DNA from: Jackrogersella multiformis
Lineage: Eukaryota > Ascomycota > Sordariomycetes > Xylariales > Hypoxylaceae
Length of the DNA: 64,000 bases
Reading direction: 5' to 3'
Assembly: GCA_902806575.1 (NCBI GenBank)
Contig: CADCXD010000005.1
Coordinates: 1,860,001-1,924,000, forward strand
Position 1 is the first letter of the stretch. The number at the start of each line of letters is the position of its first letter. This document shows, in pieces, positions 59,451 through 64,000 of the stretch. The notes below the pieces were generated by a model. It ran no database searches, was not told where the DNA came from, and worked only from the letters and a program-made list of their open reading frames with translations. The position numbers and the translations under genes were made by a program.

Positions 59451-60407
59451 TCATTTTTGAACATCGTCGTGATCTGTGCTTAAAATAACATCTTCCCAGT
59501 CCTTGAGAATGGCCTCGGTGCTTGCGATCTTGCCCTTGATGACGTCCACCGCGTCGCGGCCGAGCACAATTCTCATTGGTATCTCCCTACCCTTGGCGAC
59601 ACCCGTTTGCGTCAGCACGTCGACGATAACTTTGGCACCTTTAACGACATCGCCTGGTTGGTTGTTGTCGACCCCTTGAAAGCGGGCCTTAGTCGCCGCC
59701 ACGACGGTGCCCTCGTATTCCGCGGTCAACGGGTTCGCGGCGCCTAGGCGGTTGCCGCCGCCCGAGTTGAGGAATCCCGTCCGGAAGTAACCCGGCTCGA
59801 TGACGACGCCGGTGATGCCGAGCTCCTTCACCTCCTCGTGCAGAGACTCCGTGAACCCGGTCATCGCAAACTTCGCTGCGGAGTAGTACCCGGCCGCCGG
59901 CCCGCCCCGCCAGCTTCCTAGGCTGCCGAAGTTGGCAATCACACCCTGCCGCCTAGGACGCATATGGTGTAGGACGTTACGGGTCATGTTCATAACGCCA
60001 AAGACGTTGGTGTTGAATTCGTCAAAAATTTCCTTGGGCCTATTTTCATATGTTAGCAAGCTGTCCGTTTGAACATTACCCTCCAACTTATTGGCATAAG
60101 GCGGGAGAAGGAAATGGACTTACGAGGCTTCTTCGATGGCAGATTCGAACATGTAGCCCGCGGCGTTGATACAGTGTGTGATCTTGCCATAGGCGTTGAT
60201 GGCATTCTGCAACGCAGTTTGGATGGTCGCGTCGTCGGCAGTTATGTCGAGAGGCAGGACCAGGGCACCGGCTTGTTTGAGATCAGCCATTTTGGCGGGG
60301 TTGCGCGAGGCAGCGACCACTTTGTCACCTCGCTTCAGAGCTTCGAAACCGATCGCACGGCCGAAGCCATTGCTCGCTCCTGCGATGAACCAAACGTTTC
60401 CAGTCAT
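59451..60407 (-). CDS. short-chain dehydrogenase/reductase
   Basis: Exons 60124-60407 and 59451-60039 (84-bp intron, TC|GTAAGT to TAG|GCCC) give 290 residues. It is a classical SDR: nucleotide loop with Gly10, Gly14 and Gly16 (IAGASNGFGRAIG), Arg35 after the second strand (favouring NADP), NAAG at 81-84, Asn106, Ser134, and the YSAAK pair Tyr147/Lys151, followed by VVIEPGYFRTGF. All catalytic residues are intact. The substrate cannot be read from sequence. The frame stays open upstream of the chosen Met through an Arg/Ser-rich stretch (PSPPRSFSCSRTTHT), so a longer form starting near 60585 with an organelle-targeting presequence is possible. A low-complexity Asn run (AAC/AAT repeat) just precedes the Met. 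It lies with the HET-domain gene on the same strand. Confidence 0.9.
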
Positions 60408-61517
60408 GTTGTTGTTATTGTTATTCTTATGTTTGATGGGAGTATGAGTTGTTCTGCTGCAAGAGAAGGACCTTGGAGGTGACGGTCTGTAGATATGCGA
60501 GAGCGGCTGAAGCGTGGACTTGGAATGTAGTATTGATAGATGTGGAATGTTTATCAATCCGGAGAAGCACATTGACGGTGCCATGGTCGGTTTGCTTGCA
60601 TTCTTATACTGACACAATTGTAGCAAAAGATTACGTAGGTGGCTAAGTAAGAGTACATATAAGACAACAGTACGCCGACGCAAGACAGCTGGCCATGAGA
60701 TACATCTTAAAGCCGAACGTCCACATGAAGATTCCTAAGAGGTAGAAAGCGATTTTGTTCTAATATGTAAAGGTGTTAGGTGAATGGACTCTGGAGTGCC
60801 CGAGGACCTATACTTGAATACCTATGTTTCGGAGATGAGGATGAGTCAGGATAGCTATATGCAGTATAATCAAAAACAGTTAATGATAGACGCAAGCAAT
60901 CGATATTTATTGCCGATGCAATATGTTGCGAAGCTGAATGAAGTCTTTGAGCAAGTAGTCGGTGCTAAGCAGCCATCGGCGTTATCGCCGCCGCCGAAAC
61001 GCCAAAGTCCAAAAAGTAAGACATACCGCTGAGAAAATTTTCTTTGATTTAGCTACCTAGGTAGGTACCTAAATAATTCAGGATCTACATTCACAGTCAT
61101 ATGTCCAAGTAAAATACAAAGAAATAAGCTCAATAAGAGCGGGAATAGCAGAGTTGTTTTATGCCTTAACTATCTGTTAGTTACCAAAGGGGGAGGGGAA
61201 TAGGCAAGAGCCGCTTGATTACATCAGTCCAAAGGAGATTCAAATATTATTTCCGTCTTCCTAAGTCTTGTACAGAGGACAGATGTTTCGTGAGTACCAA
61301 TAACTCCGAGCTTACAGCGTCATTTTCAAAAGATGATTTCGTATCCAATGAAAAACAGAAGAACTAAACTAGAAACTCTTCCAACTGATAAACTTGAATT
61401 TCTGGCTTCATACATACCTGCATCAGCACCAATGATGTTGCCCTGACTGAGCATCCATAATGTATCTCCCTTATATTTTGAGAGTTTCCCTGAACGAACC
61501 CCCTTCTGCGTTAACCT
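60408..61517. other. intergenic region between SDR and HET genes
   Basis: 1.1 kb containing the SDR promoter, an ATT/AAC-type trinucleotide run near 60407-60430, one small open frame (60784-61032, listed separately), a CCTAGG palindrome near 61054 and the 3' flank of the HET-domain gene. Confidence 0.5.
60784..61032 (+). CDS. doubtful small protein of unknown function
   Basis: An ATG-started open frame of 82 codons, acidic at the N-terminus and Lys/Pro-rich at the C-terminus (SPPPKRQSPKSKTYR), with a helix-like centre (YVAKLNEVFEQVVGA). No intron, signal peptide or family is recognised. It lies between two minus-strand genes, in DNA with coding-like periodicity but no further support. Confidence 0.3.
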   Translation: MDSGVPEDLYLNTYVSEMRMSQDSYMQYNQKQLMIDASNRYLLPMQYVAKLNEVFEQVVGAKQPSALSPPPKRQSPKSKTYR

Positions 61518-63680
61518 TTACACAATAGTCACCGTAGTCTCTTCGCCAGTATCATACCAGTCTCTAGGCATATTAAAGATAGCCCCGACTCTCTCCATGC
61601 GTCCTGGAAACTTAGGAGACATGCCCAATACCAAGCCTACATGATCACTCTTCATCCAATGGCACCTCGCGATACAGAAAACCGCCGCCGCCGTCTCCAT
61701 CGCGTTGCCGGACGTAGTAAGCCGCGATCGACAGGCGAAAGTACCATTCTGTCCAGGTATCGTCCCTGGTACCAAAGCGCCGTCCGTCCGGAAGTGCTGT
61801 TTTTTGCTGTGAGAGCCATCACCCTTGCTATAATAAACCCAATGTTGGTTCTTGTGATAGTCGGCAGAGAGTCGACAGTGCTTGACACGGCCACGAAGCG
61901 TGACGGTGCCGCTTGACACTTGTCCGTACGGGTTGGCTCCGACGACGGTTGTCTGAGCATCGACCACGGTGGCAAGAAGCTGTGGCGATTTCTGCGGGCT
62001 GAATACCACGCCCCAGTTCATTGATGCCCACGACCAGGTCGGCGCGTTCTCTTCGAGCTCCGTGGTCATTAGTGGCGTGTGCGCGCGGCCCGGCATGACT
62101 TGCCATATAAGATCTAAGAGCAGAGACTCGCTCCACAAGCCAGCAAGGTACCGACTCGTCTTTATCTGCGGCATTATGGTGGCGGCTCCCGCTATCGCTG
62201 GGAGCTTGTCGGTGGTGAACGTTAACTGGCGCGAGGTGTACGATTTGACTATCATGTGCCACTGTTCTAGGGGAGTGACTTCACCAAGGGTCCCGGGGAC
62301 TGTGGACGGGTAGGGGGGAAGCTGATCCTCGCTCTTCCGATGCGTCTTGCACTCATATATGATAGCTCCTGGCGCGAAATTCAGAATCCGTGATGCGAGG
62401 AACGACTCCTGAAAACACCACCCCCGCCCGTATAACGGTCCGACTTTCTTGAGCGTGGCCCATGAACTCGTAAATGGTGGCTCGAGTAAGCCTTGTTCTA
62501 GAGGTGCTGCTAGGAGGTGTCGTTGTCGGACCTTGATGGGTATGATGACACCGGGTGATGGTGAAAAATCGAATCGCTTCGGGAGCCATTCTTCCTCTCG
62601 AGGCCGTAAGTACGGCGTGCTAGGATTGGGCGAAGATGCCCCACTGATGACAATAAAGGCGCGGTTGTACACCGAACCCATTCGTGCTGCCTCCTTTTCC
62701 CAGTCTGTCTTGTCGTCTTGGACGATGCAGAGCGAGTCGATCCACACATATGTCAATCCAAGCTCTTGCGTTACAGTAACCGCATCTTGAAAAGTGGCCG
62801 GCAATTCCGAGAAATTGATATGATCTTTCAAGGTATTCAGGACTGCTTTGGTTAACGATTTCGGGTTGCCACCGCCCCAGCAGTGACTGAGAGCTGCCCA
62901 CGAAATGTTCTGCCCGGGAGTAATGTCATCGCATAGTCTGAGCGCGTCCTTGCCCCCGCCGACATATATTAACCTGGTCGGCACGAAGCCATCGGTCTGT
63001 ATAGTGCATCCTGGATGGCTCCTACAGCATTCCAGGACGCTCTCCTTCATAAATCTTATGCATTCCTCGGACTGAACATCTTTCGCACGGGAGCCTACTG
63101 GCCCAGTCGTAGGTGCACCTGGAATAGGGGATGGAGGCATAGGATCCATATAAAGCTCGAGATCCACCCTCGGATTCTGGAACCATTTGTCATAAGTGAA
63201 GTTCCAACAGTTGATTATTAAAGGCGCCCCCTCCTTGATCATAAGCCCAACCTTGATCGGCATGGCATTCTGCGTTTCGGTGATCCAGCTCATCCATTCG
63301 TCGATGAAGTACGCATCGAAAATCTCGCAAAGGAGTCGACAGTACTTGCAATCGTTCTTCGGAAGGCCAGTCTTGGGGTCGATTTCACGACTCTCTAAGA
63401 TCTTCTTCGGCGGGATCTCTTTTAGGACCAGAGTGGGAACGGAAGCGAGCTCCTTCCTCCGGGCAGCCAGCTGAGGATCGCTTATTTGATCCCACGCGGT
63501 GCTGGGTCTTCCAAACGTGTCCTCGTGCCCGTGAGGCTGGAGGTTGTTGCAGACGATACAGACACCGTTCCTACCCCCTTTGATCTGCCGCGAGACAGTG
63601 GTCCCGGCCCATACTGCCGTATCGGCTGCTAGACGCACGCCTTTGGCCAGGTCCTTTGCGGAACTGAACAAACTATGCAT
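61518..63680 (-). CDS. HET-domain (heterokaryon incompatibility) protein
   Basis: A single exon. The first ATG of the open frame is at 63680, giving 720 residues; an in-frame TAG lies upstream. Residues ~40-60 and ~110-120 hold Cys pairs (CIVC, CKYC) that are common before fungal HET domains. The HET domain starts near residue 260: ISWAALSHCWG (LSHCWG at 264-269), YVWIDSLCIVQDD (311-323), ARMGSVYNRAFIVISGAS, and the later GRGWCFQESFLASRIL block. The C-terminal ~250 residues (TWSWASMNWGVVF and onward) resemble the usual variable tail of HET-6-like proteins. HET domains trigger cell death after fusion of incompatible hyphae; many members are uncharacterised. There is no NACHT, WD or ankyrin region, and no break is seen. 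Confidence 0.93.
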   Translation of the reverse strand: MHSLFSSAKDLAKGVRLAADTAVWAGTTVSRQIKGGRNGVCIVCNNLQPHGHEDTFGRPSTAWDQISDPQLAARRKELASVPTLVLKEIPPKKILESREIDPKTGLPKNDCKYCRLLCEIFDAYFIDEWMSWITETQNAMPIKVGLMIKEGAPLIINCWNFTYDKWFQNPRVDLELYMDPMPPSPIPGAPTTGPVGSRAKDVQSEECIRFMKESVLECCRSHPGCTIQTDGFVPTRLIYVGGGKDALRLCDDITPGQNISWAALSHCWGGGNPKSLTKAVLNTLKDHINFSELPATFQDAVTVTQELGLTYVWIDSLCIVQDDKTDWEKEAARMGSVYNRAFIVISGASSPNPSTPYLRPREEEWLPKRFDFSPSPGVIIPIKVRQRHLLAAPLEQGLLEPPFTSSWATLKKVGPLYGRGWCFQESFLASRILNFAPGAIIYECKTHRKSEDQLPPYPSTVPGTLGEVTPLEQWHMIVKSYTSRQLTFTTDKLPAIAGAATIMPQIKTSRYLAGLWSESLLLDLIWQVMPGRAHTPLMTTELEENAPTWSWASMNWGVVFSPQKSPQLLATVVDAQTTVVGANPYGQVSSGTVTLRGRVKHCRLSADYHKNQHWVYYSKGDGSHSKKQHFRTDGALVPGTIPGQNGTFACRSRLTTSGNAMETAAAVFCIARCHWMKSDHVGLVLGMSPKFPGRMERVGAIFNMPRDWYDTGEETTVTIV

Positions 63681-64000
63681 GTCCAGAGATTCGGACAGCA
63701 ACTGCTTTAAACCAACCCCGTCTAGGATGGCTCTTTATGTGTTAGAAATCAAAGTAATAGGGAAGGTGAAATAACTTGTGAAACACCATCGGATTGTAAT
63801 TCTGGAATTACTAGGTTTGTAGATCGTGGAGAACCTAGCATATATAACACCAAGAGGACTACGATTTGTTGCCAAGTCTCAGCCGCACCGCACCACTTTT
63901 GATAGCGTAGATTGTGGTCTGATAGATATAATATACCTATGCAATTCGTGTAGCACTGCCTTGTGGCGGATCGGTCATTTTCAGCTCTAGGACAATAAAC
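63681..64000. promoter_or_regulatory. upstream region of the HET-domain gene
   Basis: 320 bp to the window edge. It presumably contains the promoter and 5' leader of the HET gene. No further gene can be seen before the edge. Confidence 0.4.

Noticed and set aside
1..64000. CRISPR arrays, bacterial operons, prophage or integron features
   Set aside because: The window is eukaryotic: spliceosomal introns and fungal families throughout, with no spaced direct repeats of CRISPR type.

Overview
The window is nuclear DNA of a filamentous ascomycete (Pezizomycotina, most likely Sordariomycetes). The evidence is spliceosomal introns of about 47-160 bp with GTAAGT/GTATGT-type donors, moderate gene density with long intergenic stretches, and a fungal gene set (VIB-1-type NDT80 factor, STRIPAK HAM-2, HET-domain protein, DUF3632-like protein, RBR ligase of Itt1 type). 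I see no bacterial, viral or rRNA/tRNA gene. All multi-exon models were built by eye from splice signals and reading-frame continuity.

Layout. 1-5163: gene-poor. 5164-6939(-): four-exon membrane-like protein of unknown function. It diverges from UTP13 (7608-10454,+), and a MITE-like element sits between them. CAX4-type dolichyldiphosphatase (10866-11643,-) diverges from an RWD-RING-IBR-RING ligase (12798-15038,+). Next comes an 11.3-kb gene-free region ending at a VIB-1/XprG-type NDT80 transcription factor (26387-28712,+). Then follow a DUF2011-like basic protein (30981-31870,+), the STRIPAK subunit HAM-2/PRO22/Far11 (32512-35866,+, seven exons), and a decayed mitochondrial tricarboxylate carrier (36829-38051). 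An FCP1-like HAD protein (38898-40181,-) diverges from a DUF3632-like protein (40570-41497,+). RRP36 (41943-42985,+) converges on COQ8 (43221-45524,-). A seven-TM receptor-like protein (47122-49265,-), a 5-kb gene-poor stretch and the CTD kinase CTK1 (54535-58092,+) follow. The right end is accessory-looking: a remnant of an AMID/AIF-like oxidoreductase, a short-chain dehydrogenase (59451-60407,-) and a HET-domain protein (61518-63680,-).

Functional themes. UTP13 and RRP36 both act in the small-subunit processome. CAX4 (dolichol recycling) and COQ8 (ubiquinone synthesis) are core metabolism. VIB-1, HAM-2 and the HET protein belong to one biological theme, hyphal fusion and non-self recognition, and lie within 38 kb, together with a broken gene of a cell-death-associated oxidoreductase family. 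Whether that linkage means anything is untested.

The most striking non-genic signal is a 10-bp palindrome, TACCTAGGTA. It occurs about 25 times by eye between genes and in none of the exons I modelled, against about 0.06 expected by chance. A 218-bp element with 16-bp perfect terminal inverted repeats sits exactly in the central TA of one such palindrome, suggesting that the palindromes are target sites, or scars, of a TA-specific DNA transposon.
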